Part shown: positions 25,368 to 34,866 of the stretch, piece by piece
How positions within the stretch are numbered: position 1 is the stretch's first letter
Layout of the letters: each line of letters starts with the position of its first letter
Source: an uncultured Planctomycetota bacterium
Lineage (GTDB): Bacteria; Planctomycetota; UBA1135; GCA-002686595
Assembly (NCBI GenBank): GCA_903928115.1
Contig: CAIYPP010000132.1
Span: 1-64,000, forward strand
Reading direction: 5' to 3'
Length of the DNA: 64,000 bases
The notes under the pieces: model-generated
What the model saw: the letters and a program-made list of their open reading frames with translations, nothing else
Told to the model about the DNA's origin: nothing
The model's database searches: none
Made by a program: the position numbers and the translations under genes

Positions 25368-26129
25368 GTGTTCTTCTGGCGCAAGCAGCCTGCCGAAACT
25401 CCGCCTGCGACGGCGCCCGAAAACCAGCGCGGTGCGTACCGCCGCGGCAACTCGCGCGCTCAGCCGCTGGAGCTCACTTTGCGCGTCCCAGGCATCGCGC
25501 CGTTCCGGGTCGAGCTCGCCGACCTCTCTGCGACTGGGGCGGGGCTGCGTCTGCCGCGTTTCGACCGCCTGCTGACGTTCGGCGAGCGCGTCGAGCTCGC
25601 CATCTCGAGCGGGATGCGCCAAGAAGTGCTCCTCGGTGCGCGCGTGGTCAGCATGCGCCGCGACGGGCCGGGCCATGTGCGCTACGGGGTCGAGTTCCTC
25701 GCGCCCGAGGCGGTTCTGCGCGGTCTCGATCCCAGCTATTTCCGGCACTTCAACCGCCGTCGCGAGCGGCGTGTGCCGCCCTCGCTCGATCGGCGCCCTG
25801 CCGTGAACGTCGAGCTCCGAGGCACCTCGATCGCGGGCGTGATGTGTGACATCTCGGAGGGCGGCGTCGCGGTCAGCGTCCCGGCGGAGGCCGCACGCGG
25901 ACTCAAGGAGCTCACTTCGGTCGTCCTGCGTTTCCACCTCCCGGGACTGCGCGACGAGTTCTGCCTGCGGGCGACTCTGCGGCACTGCTCCCGCGGGAGG
26001 GTCCAAGCGCAGCTCGGGTTCGAGTTCGACGGCGCGGACCGGGGATACGAGGAGCAGGGAGGGGCGCTCGCCGAGTTCGTCCGCGAGCGCACCCGCGAAG
26101 CCGAGGCTTGGGAGCGGAACGTCGGCTGA
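25368..26129 (+). CDS. Tandem PilZ-domain protein
   Basis: A 253-residue cytoplasmic protein with two PilZ-like domains. The first has Y-R-R-G-N-S-R then D-L-S-A-T-G-A-G; the second has R-R-R-E-R-R then D-I-S-E-G-G-V-A-V-S-V-P, close to the R-x3-R and D/N-x-S-x2-G signatures that bind cyclic di-GMP. The arrangement resembles YcgR-like PilZ tandems, but the first domain is degenerate in spacing. It may relay c-di-GMP to motility or surface functions. The GTG start has GGAGG 11 nt upstream. The GAF gene follows on the same strand. Confidence 0.8.
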   Translation: MFFWRKQPAETPPATAPENQRGAYRRGNSRAQPLELTLRVPGIAPFRVELADLSATGAGLRLPRFDRLLTFGERVELAISSGMRQEVLLGARVVSMRRDGPGHVRYGVEFLAPEAVLRGLDPSYFRHFNRRRERRVPPSLDRRPAVNVELRGTSIAGVMCDISEGGVAVSVPAEAARGLKELTSVVLRFHLPGLRDEFCLRATLRHCSRGRVQAQLGFEFDGADRGYEEQGGALAEFVRERTREAEAWERNVG

Positions 26130-26249
26130 GCCGTTGCCCTTCCGCGAACGCGCCTCCGCGTCGGTCCGTTACGAGAGTTTTTCACGGCTGAAACGCGAGA
26201 GGGGCGTTATCGTACGCCGGCTTCGAGCTCCTCCGGCTCGATCCCCACG

Positions 26250-27005
26250 ATGAAGCCCCCGATCCCCGTCGACGAGGAAGAGCGTCTCGCGCGCCTCCGA
26301 AGCTACGCGATCCTCGACACCGCGCCGGAAGCTGGCTTCGACGACCTTGTCGCGCTCGCGGCCCACCTCTTCGGCGTCCCGATGGCGTTCGTGAGCCTCG
26401 TCGACTCCGAGCGGCAGTGGTTCAAGGCGAAGGTCGGTCTCGATGTTTGCGAGACCTCACGCGACGTCGCGTTTTGCGCGCACGCGATCGTTCAAGATGC
26501 GCCGCTGGTCGTCCCCGACACGCTGCGCGACCCGCGCTTCGCGGACAATGCTCTCGTGACCGGAGCGCCGCACCTGCGCTTCTACGTGGGTGCGCCGCTG
26601 CACACCGGCTCGGGGAGCGCACTCGGAACGCTGTGCGTCTTGGACACCGCTCCGCATCAGGTCGCGCCCCAGTCCGTGGCGATGCTTCAAAAGCTCGCGG
26701 CGATGGTCGTCGACCGGCTCGAGCTGCGGCGCAAGCTCGAAGAGCTGAAGGACGCGCTCGAAGCCCGCGCACGCGCCGACGAGGCTCGCGAGCGCACCGT
26801 GGTGGAGCTGCGCGACGCGCTCGACCGAGTGCGCAAGCTCGAAGGGCTGCTTCCGATCTGTTCGGGATGCCGCCAGATCCGCGACGAGAGCGGCGCTTGG
26901 CGCCAGCTCGATCATTTCCTCGCCGCGACCGGCAAGGCGCGCTTCACGCACAGTATCTGCCCTGTCTGCGTGAAGGCCCTGTACCCCGATTTCTCGGGCG
27001 CCTAG
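26250..27005 (+). CDS. GAF-domain signalling protein with C-terminal Cys-rich motif
   Basis: A 251-residue cytoplasmic protein. Residues ~10-155 are a GAF domain of the type found in light- or redox-related sensors (D-S-E-R-Q-W-F-K-A and F-C-A-H-A-I). A coiled coil follows (~155-205), and the end has L-P-I-C-S-G-C-R-Q-I-R-D followed ~28 residues later by I-C-P-V-C, a two-C-x2-C pattern shared by many GAF/PAS signalling proteins and probably a zinc site. There is no kinase or GGDEF domain, so it must act through a partner. Its stop codon overlaps that of the convergent HDAC-like gene. Confidence 0.8.
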   Translation: MKPPIPVDEEERLARLRSYAILDTAPEAGFDDLVALAAHLFGVPMAFVSLVDSERQWFKAKVGLDVCETSRDVAFCAHAIVQDAPLVVPDTLRDPRFADNALVTGAPHLRFYVGAPLHTGSGSALGTLCVLDTAPHQVAPQSVAMLQKLAAMVVDRLELRRKLEELKDALEARARADEARERTVVELRDALDRVRKLEGLLPICSGCRQIRDESGAWRQLDHFLAATGKARFTHSICPVCVKALYPDFSGA

Positions 27006-27907
27006 CGCGGCTCGAACACCTCGCGGGCGACGCGATAGGTGTTGGCGTGCGCTTCCAGCGTCGGCTCGATCGGATCGCTGTAGCCGCCGCCCAGCGTCGC
27101 GACCGTGGGCAAGCCCCGCGCACGCGCTGCGAGGAACACGCGCCGATCGCGCTCCGCGAGCCCTGCGTGCGTGAGCGCGAGGCGACCGAGCTTGTCGTGC
27201 ACCAGCGGGTCGACGCCGCCTTGGTAGAAGACGGCGTCGGGCCGGGCGCGCTCGTAGGCCTGCGCCATGTGCAAGTCGAGCAAGGCGAGGAACTCGTCGT
27301 CGCCCGTCTGGTCGCGCAGGGGCACGTCGAGGTCGCTCGTCTGCTTGCGCGCGGGGAAGTTGCGCTCGCCGTGCATCGAGAACGTGAAGACGCGCTCGTC
27401 GCCTTGGAAAATCGAAGCCGTGCCGTCGCCTTGGTGGACGTCGAGGTCGACCACGAGCACGCGCGACGCCGCGCCGCGCGCGAGCAGCGCCACGGCGGCG
27501 ATCGCGATGTCGTTGAACACGCAAAAGCCTGAGCCTTCCGCGCGATAGGCATGGTGCGTTCCACCTGCGAGCACACCGGAGAAGCCGCGCTCCAGCGCGG
27601 CGTCTGCAGCGAGCAGCGTCCCACCGGCGCTGCCGAGGGTCCGCGCGACCATCGCGGGAGACCAAGGAAAGCCGATGCGCGCGAGCGCCTTCGGGTCGAG
27701 CGAGCCGTCGAGGTAGCCGCGCACATAGCTCGCGTCGTGGACCGCGAGCACGGCCTCAAGCGGCGCCGCCTGCGCGGGCACGAGCTCGTCTTCGTCGAGC
27801 ACCCGCTCGTCGACGAGCTTGCGCCGCAGCGCCGCGTACTTGTGCATCGGAAAGCGATGCCCCGGCGGCAGCGGGACCGTGAAGTGGTCCGTGTAGAAGA
27901 CGCGCAT
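27002..27907 (-). CDS. Histone deacetylase-family zinc hydrolase
   Basis: A 301-residue member of the arginase/deacetylase superfamily. The catalytic tandem His pair is at 118-119 (G-G-T-H-H-A), zinc ligands at Asp156 and His158 (D-L-D-V-H-Q-G-D-G-T), and a later Gly-Val-Asp-Pro-Leu supplies the third metal Asp. The active-site Tyr is in L-G-G-G-Y-S. Bacterial relatives deacetylate acetoin-related proteins, polyamines or acetyl-lysine; which applies is not known. The start Met-Arg-Val-Phe-Tyr-Thr-Asp is the family N terminus. It is convergent with the GAF gene; the two stop codons share CTAG. Confidence 0.88.
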   Translation of the reverse strand: MRVFYTDHFTVPLPPGHRFPMHKYAALRRKLVDERVLDEDELVPAQAAPLEAVLAVHDASYVRGYLDGSLDPKALARIGFPWSPAMVARTLGSAGGTLLAADAALERGFSGVLAGGTHHAYRAEGSGFCVFNDIAIAAVALLARGAASRVLVVDLDVHQGDGTASIFQGDERVFTFSMHGERNFPARKQTSDLDVPLRDQTGDDEFLALLDLHMAQAYERARPDAVFYQGGVDPLVHDKLGRLALTHAGLAERDRRVFLAARARGLPTVATLGGGYSDPIEPTLEAHANTYRVAREVFEPR

Positions 27908-28002
27908 CGCCGGGCAGCGTAGCAGCCTGCCGCGCTGCAGAAATCGCCTCTCGGTCGCGCGGCGCGCTTTCCACGACGTCCCGCGCCTGTTACGAACGGG
28001 CC

Positions 28003-28584
28003 ATGAAGCGTATCTGCGTGTTTTGTGGCGCGAATGCGGGCAATTCGCCCCGCTACGCCGAGGTGGCGCACGAGCTCGGGCGCGAGCTCGCGCGACGCGA
28101 GATCGAGCTCGTGTACGGCGGTGGGAATGTCGGCCTGATGGGCGCCGTCGCCGACGGGACACTCGCGGCGGGCGGGCGTGTCATCGGGGTCATCCCGCGT
28201 GCGCTGCTCGAGCGCGAGCTCGCGCACAAGGGCGCTCAGGAGATGCACGTCGTCGACACGATGCACGAGCGCAAGGCGCTGATGGCGAAACTCTCCGACG
28301 CATTCGTCGCGCTGCCCGGCGGCTACGGAACGCTCGACGAGCTGTGCGAGGTCCTCACGTGGTCTCAGCTCGGCTTCCACCGCAAGCCGGTCGCGCTGTT
28401 CGACATCGACGACTATTGGGCGCCGCTTGTGGCGCTGTTCGACCACGCCGTGTCGCGTGGGTTCGTGAGCGCGGAAAACCGCCGTCTCGTGCTCGAGGAG
28501 CGCTCGATCCCGCGACTCATGGATCGACTCGCGAGCTGGCGCGCTTTCGGTGGCGAAACGTGGCTCGAGGAGCGCGATCTCTAG
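28003..28584 (+). CDS. LOG-family (TIGR00730) Rossmann-fold nucleotide hydrolase
   Basis: A 193-residue cytoplasmic protein. The signature P-G-G-Y-G-T-L-D-E-L and the N-terminal V-F-C-G-A-N-A-G with Y-G-G-G-N-V-G-L-M-G identify the LOG family, whose members cleave nucleoside 5'-monophosphates, often cytokinin riboside monophosphates, to free base and ribose phosphate. It was formerly annotated as lysine decarboxylase. The N terminus Met-Lys-Arg-Ile-Cys-Val-Phe agrees with the family, so the ATG is well supported. It is full length. The cytochrome/DUF1549 gene begins 62 bp downstream. Confidence 0.92.
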   Translation: MKRICVFCGANAGNSPRYAEVAHELGRELARREIELVYGGGNVGLMGAVADGTLAAGGRVIGVIPRALLERELAHKGAQEMHVVDTMHERKALMAKLSDAFVALPGGYGTLDELCEVLTWSQLGFHRKPVALFDIDDYWAPLVALFDHAVSRGFVSAENRRLVLEERSIPRLMDRLASWRAFGGETWLEERDL

Positions 28585-28646
28585 CCGACCGAGGCCACCA
28601 CGGAAGGGGCGGAGATGGCTACGATGCGGGCTACGAGGTCCGGCCC

Positions 28647-31600
28647 ATGACGAACACTCTCCGCGTGCTCTCCCAGCCCCTCTCCGCGCTGTTCTGCATG
28701 ACGCTCGGCGTCGTACTGTCGGCCGACGCGAGTGCCAGTTCCCCGCGGGGCGAGCGCGCGCCCGCGCGCGTCAGCTACGACCGCGACGTGCGTCCGATCC
28801 TCACGGATCGCTGCTTCTCCTGCCACGGCCCGGACGAGGGCAAGCGGCAGGCTGGGCTGCGGCTCGACACGTTCGAGGGTGCGACGCGCGAGCGCGAAGG
28901 GCGTGTCGCGCTCAAAGTGGGGGACGCCGAGCAGAGCGAGCTTTGGCGGCGCATCACCAGCCACGACGACGCGGTGCGCATGCCGCCGCCGTCGAGCAAG
29001 AAGAAGGCGCTCGACGAGGCCGAGCTTGCGCTCGTGCGGCGCTGGATCGACGACGGCGCGGAGTACGAACCTCACTGGTCGTTCGTCCCGCCGAGTCGCC
29101 CCGAGGTTCCCAAGGTCGACAGCGCGCGTTGGTCGCGCAACCCCGTCGACCGCTTTCTGTACGCTCGCTGGGCGAGCGAGGGGCTCGCGCCGAGCGAGCG
29201 CGCGGACGACGCGACGGTGCTGCGGCGCGTGTTCCTCGACCTGACCGGCCTTCCGCCGACTCCGGAGGAGCTCGACGCGTTCGCCGCCGACACGCGCGCG
29301 ACCAAGCTCGAGCACTGGATCGAGCGCCTGTTTTCCGAAGAGCCCTATCGCACGCGCTACGCGGAGCGCATGGCGACACCGTGGCTCGATGCGGCGCGCT
29401 ACGCCGACACGAGTGGCATCCACATGGATGCCGGACGCCAAATCTGGCCGTGGCGCGACTGGGTGCTGCGCGCGTACCGCGACAACATGCGCTTCGACCA
29501 GTTCGTGCTCGAGCAGCTCGCCGGCGACTTGCTCCCGAACGCCACGCTCGACCAGCGAGTCGCCACGGGCTTTCACCGCAACCACGTGACGACCGACGAG
29601 GGTGGCGCGATCGACGAGGAATACAAGGTCGAGTACGCGGTCGACCGGACGGCGACCACGGGCTCGGTGTTCCTCGGTCTGACGATGGGCTGCGCGCGCT
29701 GCCACGACCACAAGTTCGATCCCGTCTCGCAGGCGGACTTCTACTCGCTCTATTCGTACTTCAACTCCAACGAAGAGCCGGGTCTCTACTCGCAGGTGCC
29801 GGACGCCAACCGCGCGTTCGAGCCGTTTCTGGAAGTGCCGAGCGAAGCCGACGTGGCCGAGCGAGCGCGCCTCCAAGGCGAGCTCGATGCGGAGCGCGGC
29901 CGACTCTCCGAGCGCGGACCCACGGAGGCGGCGGAGCTGGCGAAGTTCCACGCGGAGATCGCCGCGGCGGGTCTCGCGTGGAGCGCCCCCGAGGTCGTCG
30001 AAGCGACGTCGAGCGGCGGTGCGACGCTCGAGAGGCTCGCGGATGGCTCGGTGCTCGCGAGCGGCGAGAATCCGGACAAGGACCTGCACACGCTGCGCTT
30101 GCGCACCCAAGCGACCTCGCAGCGGCTGCTGCTCGTCGAAGCCCTTGCGCACGCAGACTTGCCGCACGGGCGTGTCGGTCGCGCGGAGAATGGCAACGCG
30201 GTCCTGAGTGCCGTCCGCGCGGAGGTCGTGTCGCTCGCCGATCCTTCGCAGCGCAAGCCGCTGCGCTTCGAGTGGGCGTGGGCCGACCACGAGCAGCCCA
30301 ACGGCGACTTCCGCGCGGTCAACGTGCTCTCGAGCACGGACAACCTCGGCTGGGCGGTCAACGGGCACAACCTCGGTGGATCGCGTGCGCTGGTCTTGCT
30401 CGCCGACGAAGCCTTCGGCTTCGAGGGCGGCAGCGAGCTCGTGATCGAGCTCGATTACTCGTCGATCTACGCGCGACACACCCTCGGCTGCGTGCGCATT
30501 CGCACTTCGTCGATCGGCGACGCGCTGGTGGCCCGACTGCCGGTCGCTTCGAGCGGCTGGTACATGTGCGGCCCTTTCAACGGCGAGCGCAGCGAGCTGT
30601 TCGAGCGCGTCGAGGGCCCCGAGTCCGCGCCGACGCTCGACCTCGCGCAGCGCTTCTCGGGCAAGGGCTGGTCGTTCGACGACGCGCGCCTCGACGGACG
30701 CGTCAACCCGCTGCCGGAAGGCGCGAACAACACGTACGTCGCGAAGCGGCTGTTCGTGCCGAGTGCGCGCGACGTCGAGCTCTCGCTCGGCAGCGACGAC
30801 GGCATGCGCGTGTTCGTCGACGGTGCCGAGCTCTACAAGAACCAGATCGACCGCGCTGCGGGCGCCGATCAGGATCAAGCCAAGGCCATGCTCGCGCGCG
30901 GCACGCGCAGCGTGGTGTTCAAGGTCGTGAACACCGGCGGCCAAGGCGGTTTCTACTGGCGCGAGAAGCGGCGCGAAGGGGAGCTCGCGGGCGAGCTCGT
31001 GGCAGCGATCTTGCCGCGTGAAGCGCGCTGGCCTGAACTCGAGGCGCGGCTGGAGAGTCGCTGGATGACGGACTTCTCTCCGACGTATCGCGAGCGCTCG
31101 GAGCGCATCGCGAAGCTCGACGGCGAGCTCAACGCGCTCGCCGCGCGCATTCCGCGCACGATGGTGATGCGCGACGCCGCGATGCCGCGCGAGACCTACG
31201 TGTTGTCTCGTGGTGCGTACGACAAGCCCGACAAGGCCCGCCCCGTCGGACGCGCCGTGCCTTCGGCGCTCGGCTCGCTGCCCCCGGGCTCACCCGCCAA
31301 TCGCATCGGCCTCGCGCAGTGGCTGCTCGCGCCTGAGAACCCGCTCGTCTCACGCGTCGCGGTGAACCGACTGTGGGAGCTTCTGTTCGGCGTCGGCATC
31401 GTGGCCAGCACCGAGGACTTCGGACTTCAGGGCGCGTTCCCGACGCACCCCGAGCTCCTCGACTGGCTCGCGGTCGAGTTCCGCGAGAGCGGCTGGGATG
31501 TGCAGCACGTGCTGCGCATCCTCCTCACCAGCGAAGCGTACGCACAGGCTTCGCAGCGCCGTTCCGACCTCGCCGAGGTCGACCCCGACAATGCGCTCGT

Positions 31601-32246
31601 CGCTCGCTTGTCGCGACGCCGTCTGCACGCGGAGGCGATCCGTGACATGGCTCTGTACGTGTCGGGCCTGATGGTCGAGCGCTTCGGTGGGCCGTCGGTC
31701 AAGCCCTACCAGCCTGACGGCCTGTGGCAGGAGGTCGCGATGCTGCAATCCAACACGCGTATCTACGAGCGCGGCAGTGGCGACGCACTCTGGCGTCGAA
31801 GCCTCTACACCTACTGGAAGCGCGCGTGTCCGCCGCCCGCGATGCTCACGTTCGACGCGCCGACCCGCGAGTTCTGCAACATCCGGCGCATCAACACGAA
31901 CACGCCGCTGCAGGCGCTGGTGCTGTGGAACGACGAGCAGTTCGTCGAAGCCTCGCGCGCGTTCGCCGCTCGCACGCTCGCTGAGCGCGACGGGGACGAT
32001 GCGCGGCTCACCCTCGCGTATCGGCGTGTGACGGCGCAAGTGCCCGATGCCGAGGCGCTCGCGCTGTTGCGTGCGGCGCTTGGGGACTTCCGTTCGCGGT
32101 ACGCAGCGGCGCCCGAGGACGCGCGCGCGCTCGTCGAGGTCGGCGAGTCGATGGTGCCCGAGGGTGTCGATGTCGCGGAACTTGCGGCGTGGACGCTCGT
32201 GTGCTCGAGCCTGCTCAACTTGGACTCGGTGATCTGCAGGAACTAG
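28647..32246 (+). CDS. PSCyt1/DUF1549/DUF1553 protein with a central insertion
   Basis: A 1,199-residue exported protein with the planctomycete cytochrome architecture. After a signal peptide (~30), C-F-S-C-H near residue 56 is a haem-binding c-type motif (PSCyt1). DUF1549 (~150-360) ends with C-A-R-C-H-D-H-K-F-D-P, and DUF1553 (~840-1180) has N-R-L-W and F-P-T-H-P-E-L-L-D-W-L. Residues ~375-790 are an insertion; near 690-730, F-V-P-S-A-R-D-V-E-L-S-L-G-S-D-D-G resembles PA14/lectin-type modules. Such proteins stand next to DUF1501 genes in planctomycetes, as here; their exact role is unknown, possibly in electron transfer or degradation of complex carbohydrates. Confidence 0.92.
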   Translation: MTNTLRVLSQPLSALFCMTLGVVLSADASASSPRGERAPARVSYDRDVRPILTDRCFSCHGPDEGKRQAGLRLDTFEGATREREGRVALKVGDAEQSELWRRITSHDDAVRMPPPSSKKKALDEAELALVRRWIDDGAEYEPHWSFVPPSRPEVPKVDSARWSRNPVDRFLYARWASEGLAPSERADDATVLRRVFLDLTGLPPTPEELDAFAADTRATKLEHWIERLFSEEPYRTRYAERMATPWLDAARYADTSGIHMDAGRQIWPWRDWVLRAYRDNMRFDQFVLEQLAGDLLPNATLDQRVATGFHRNHVTTDEGGAIDEEYKVEYAVDRTATTGSVFLGLTMGCARCHDHKFDPVSQADFYSLYSYFNSNEEPGLYSQVPDANRAFEPFLEVPSEADVAERARLQGELDAERGRLSERGPTEAAELAKFHAEIAAAGLAWSAPEVVEATSSGGATLERLADGSVLASGENPDKDLHTLRLRTQATSQRLLLVEALAHADLPHGRVGRAENGNAVLSAVRAEVVSLADPSQRKPLRFEWAWADHEQPNGDFRAVNVLSSTDNLGWAVNGHNLGGSRALVLLADEAFGFEGGSELVIELDYSSIYARHTLGCVRIRTSSIGDALVARLPVASSGWYMCGPFNGERSELFERVEGPESAPTLDLAQRFSGKGWSFDDARLDGRVNPLPEGANNTYVAKRLFVPSARDVELSLGSDDGMRVFVDGAELYKNQIDRAAGADQDQAKAMLARGTRSVVFKVVNTGGQGGFYWREKRREGELAGELVAAILPREARWPELEARLESRWMTDFSPTYRERSERIAKLDGELNALAARIPRTMVMRDAAMPRETYVLSRGAYDKPDKARPVGRAVPSALGSLPPGSPANRIGLAQWLLAPENPLVSRVAVNRLWELLFGVGIVASTEDFGLQGAFPTHPELLDWLAVEFRESGWDVQHVLRILLTSEAYAQASQRRSDLAEVDPDNALVARLSRRRLHAEAIRDMALYVSGLMVERFGGPSVKPYQPDGLWQEVAMLQSNTRIYERGSGDALWRRSLYTYWKRACPPPAMLTFDAPTREFCNIRRINTNTPLQALVLWNDEQFVEASRAFAARTLAERDGDDARLTLAYRRVTAQVPDAEALALLRAALGDFRSRYAAAPEDARALVEVGESMVPEGVDVAELAAWTLVCSSLLNLDSVICRN

Positions 32247-32248
32247 CG

Positions 32249-33709
32249 ATGAACCCGATCGAAGAACACTACCTCTCGCTCACGCGCCGTCGCTTCTTTG
32301 GCAAGGCGGCGACTTCGATCGGCGCGGGACTCGGCGCGCTGTCGCTCGGCTCGCTCCTCGGCGGGTCGCTCGCCCACGGGCAGGACAACATGCTGCCGCA
32401 GCAAGGCCCGCACTTCGCGCCGAAGGCGAAGCGTGTGATCTACCTGCACATGGAGGGCGGGCCGAGCCATCTCGACCTGTACGACTACAAGCCCGAGCTG
32501 CGACGCCGCTTCAATCAGGATCTCCCCGACTCGATCCGCAAGGGTCAGCGGCTCACGACGATGACGAGCGGTCAGGCGCGCTTTCCGATCGCGCCCTCGA
32601 TGTTCCGCTTCCAGCGCTGCGAGAACCGCACGGGCGGCGTGTGGCTCTCGGAAATCCTCCCGCACACGGCGACGGTGGCGAACGAGATCGCGTTCATCCA
32701 CTCGATGGAGACCGAGGCGATCAACCACGAGCCCGGCATCACCTTCTTCCAGACGGGCAACCAGCAGCCCGGCCGTCCGAGCTTCGGCTCGTGGATGAGC
32801 TACGGCCTCGGCTCTGCGAACGCGAACCTGCCGACCTTCGCGGTGATGATCACGCAGGGGCAGGGCAACATGCAGGCGCTCGCCGCGCGCTTTTGGGGCT
32901 CGGGCTTTCTCCCGAGCGAGCACCAAGGTTGCAAGCTGCGCTCGAGCGGCGATCCGGTGCTCTACCTCAAGGACCCGCCGGGCATGACGCGCGTCGATCG
33001 GCGCCGCATGCTCGACTTGGTCGGCGCACTCAACGAGAAGGAAGCGCGCGAGAGCCTCGACCCCGAGATCGACGCACGCGTCGCGCAGGCGGAGATGGCC
33101 TACCGCATGCAGATGTCCGTGCCCGAGCTGACGGACTTCTCCGATGAGGACGAGGCGACCCTCGCGCTGTACGGCGACGACGTGCGCAAGCCCGGCACGT
33201 TCGCCGCGAACTGCCTGCTCGCGCGTCGACTTGCGGAGCGCGGCGTGCGCTTCATCCAGCTCTACATGCGCGGCTGGGATCAGCACGGCGGCTTGCCCGC
33301 GGAGATCCAGCTTCAGACGCGCGCGGTCGATCGAGCGCAGGCCGCGCTGATCAAGGACCTGCGACGCCGTGGCCTTCTCGACGAGACCCTGATCCTGTGG
33401 GCGGGCGAGTTCGGACGCACCGTGTACAGTCAAGGCACGCTGACGGAGACGAACTACGGGCGCGACCATCACCCGCGCGCGTTCACCGTGTGGGCTGCGG
33501 GCGGCGGCATCGCGCCGGGCATCAGCTACGGCAAGACGGACGACTACGGCTACAACATCGTCGAAAACCCCGTCAGCGTTCACGACCTGCACGCGACGCT
33601 CCTGCACACGCTCGGCTTCGACCACGAGCGCCTCGTCTATCGCCATCAAGGGCGCGACTACCGGCTCACCGACGTCTCGGGCCGCGTGATCCCGGAGCTG
33701 CTCGCATGA
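32249..33709 (+). CDS. DUF1501 Tat-exported protein
   Basis: A 486-residue protein. A twin-arginine signal (T-R-R-R-F-F-G-K-A) near residue 12 is followed by a hydrophobic Gly-rich segment. DUF1501 motifs are R-V-I-Y-L-H-M-E-G-G-P-S-H-L-D-L-Y-D, W-A-G-E-F-G-R-T and G-R-D-H-H-P-R-A-F-T-V-W-A-A-G-G-G. It resembles sulfatase/phosphatase-fold proteins, but no enzyme activity is known. It starts 2 bp after the stop of the PSCyt1/DUF1553 gene and is translationally coupled to the next gene, so the three form an operon. Tat export suggests folding with a cofactor in the cytoplasm. Confidence 0.93.
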   Translation: MNPIEEHYLSLTRRRFFGKAATSIGAGLGALSLGSLLGGSLAHGQDNMLPQQGPHFAPKAKRVIYLHMEGGPSHLDLYDYKPELRRRFNQDLPDSIRKGQRLTTMTSGQARFPIAPSMFRFQRCENRTGGVWLSEILPHTATVANEIAFIHSMETEAINHEPGITFFQTGNQQPGRPSFGSWMSYGLGSANANLPTFAVMITQGQGNMQALAARFWGSGFLPSEHQGCKLRSSGDPVLYLKDPPGMTRVDRRRMLDLVGALNEKEARESLDPEIDARVAQAEMAYRMQMSVPELTDFSDEDEATLALYGDDVRKPGTFAANCLLARRLAERGVRFIQLYMRGWDQHGGLPAEIQLQTRAVDRAQAALIKDLRRRGLLDETLILWAGEFGRTVYSQGTLTETNYGRDHHPRAFTVWAAGGGIAPGISYGKTDDYGYNIVENPVSVHDLHATLLHTLGFDHERLVYRHQGRDYRLTDVSGRVIPELLA

Positions 33710-34857
33710 GTGCGCGCTGGACCGTGCTCGCGCTGAGCTTGGCGGCTGCGTGCCAGAGCGGCGAGGTGCGGGATTCGCTCGCACCTACGCGCGAGTCCGC
33801 CTACGAAGTCGTGATCGCGCCGATCCTGCGCGAGCGCTGCGTCGGCTGCCACGGCTCGGAGCGCGCCAAGGGCGGCCTGCGGCTCCACACGCCGGAAGCG
33901 ATTCGCGCGGGTGGTTCCATGGGTGCGGTCGTCGTGCCTGGCAATGTCGGCGCGAGCGAGCTCGTGCGCAGGCTGCACCTCGCGCTCGACGACGACGAGC
34001 ACATGCCGCCGGACGACAAGCCGCAGCTCGACGCCGCGCAGATCGCGACGCTGGAGCGCTGGATTGCGGCGGGAGCGCCCTACGAAGGCCCCGTCGACGG
34101 GCTCGTTGCGCCGCAGAAGGCGCCGGCTCCGACGAAGATGGCCGCCGCCGATCCCGCGGCGCTCTCCGCGCTGCGGAACGAGCTCGTGCACGTGCAAGCG
34201 GTGTCGCAGGGCTCGCACGCGCTCTGGATCGACTTCGCGGCGATCGCGCCGCGCACCGACGACGCGCTGGTGGAGCGGCTGCTCACTCCGCTGAAGTCGC
34301 AGACGAGCGAGCTGGCGCTCGCGCGCAGCAAGGTCGGCGGCGCGACGCTCGCGTTCTGCGGACGGCTGCCCGCGCTGCGCAAGCTGGACCTGCGCGATAC
34401 CAAGGTGGGGGATGCGGAGCTCGCGGGCTTGGGCGCGCAGCCCGCGCTAGAGGAGCTCGTCCTCGCGCGAACGGCGATCACCGATGCGTCGGTCGAGACC
34501 CTGCTGGCGCTGCCCGCGCTGCGCAGCGTGCACCTCTGGGGCTGCCAGCTCTCGCCCGACGCGCTCGCGCGGCTGCGCGCGAAGCCGACGCTGCGCGTCG
34601 ACTTCGGGGACACGCCGGACACGGTGATCGCCGAGGTCGAAGACAAGCCCAAGTTCACGAGCGAGCTGCCGAGCCCAGATCTGCCGCCCGCGGGCGATCC
34701 GAGTGCGCCCGTCAACGCGAAGTGCCCCGTCACGGGCTCGCCCATCAACCCCAAGTACACGCGCACCTTCGAAGGCAAGGTGATCGCGTTCTGCTGCCCC
34801 AACTGTCCCGGCGAGTTCGACACGGACCCGGCCAAGTACGCCGCCAAACTGCCGTGA
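33706..34857 (+). CDS. Lipoprotein with c-type haem motif, LRR-like repeats and YHS-like end
   Basis: A 383-residue protein whose ATG overlaps the DUF1501 stop (ATGA). The signal ends in the lipobox L-A-A-A-C. Residues ~35-125 are a PSCyt1-type cytochrome domain with C-V-G-C-H-G. Residues ~190-310 are leucine-rich-repeat-like (L-P-A-L-R-K-L-D-L-R-D-T-K-V), a combination common in planctomycetes. The last ~45 residues (C-P-V-T-G-S-P-I-N-P and F-C-C-P-N-C-P-G-E-F) resemble YHS/metal-binding domains. It is probably periplasmic or outer-membrane anchored and may hand electrons on to its operon partners (inference). Confidence 0.85.
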   Translation: MSARWTVLALSLAAACQSGEVRDSLAPTRESAYEVVIAPILRERCVGCHGSERAKGGLRLHTPEAIRAGGSMGAVVVPGNVGASELVRRLHLALDDDEHMPPDDKPQLDAAQIATLERWIAAGAPYEGPVDGLVAPQKAPAPTKMAAADPAALSALRNELVHVQAVSQGSHALWIDFAAIAPRTDDALVERLLTPLKSQTSELALARSKVGGATLAFCGRLPALRKLDLRDTKVGDAELAGLGAQPALEELVLARTAITDASVETLLALPALRSVHLWGCQLSPDALARLRAKPTLRVDFGDTPDTVIAEVEDKPKFTSELPSPDLPPAGDPSAPVNAKCPVTGSPINPKYTRTFEGKVIAFCCPNCPGEFDTDPAKYAAKLP

Positions 34858-34866
34858 GACGCTGCC

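Noticed and set aside
28647-34857. Cytochrome/DUF1549/DUF1553 plus DUF1501 pair as a new system
   Set aside because: The pair is a common, already named planctomycete arrangement; only the insertion and third gene were kept as points of interest.
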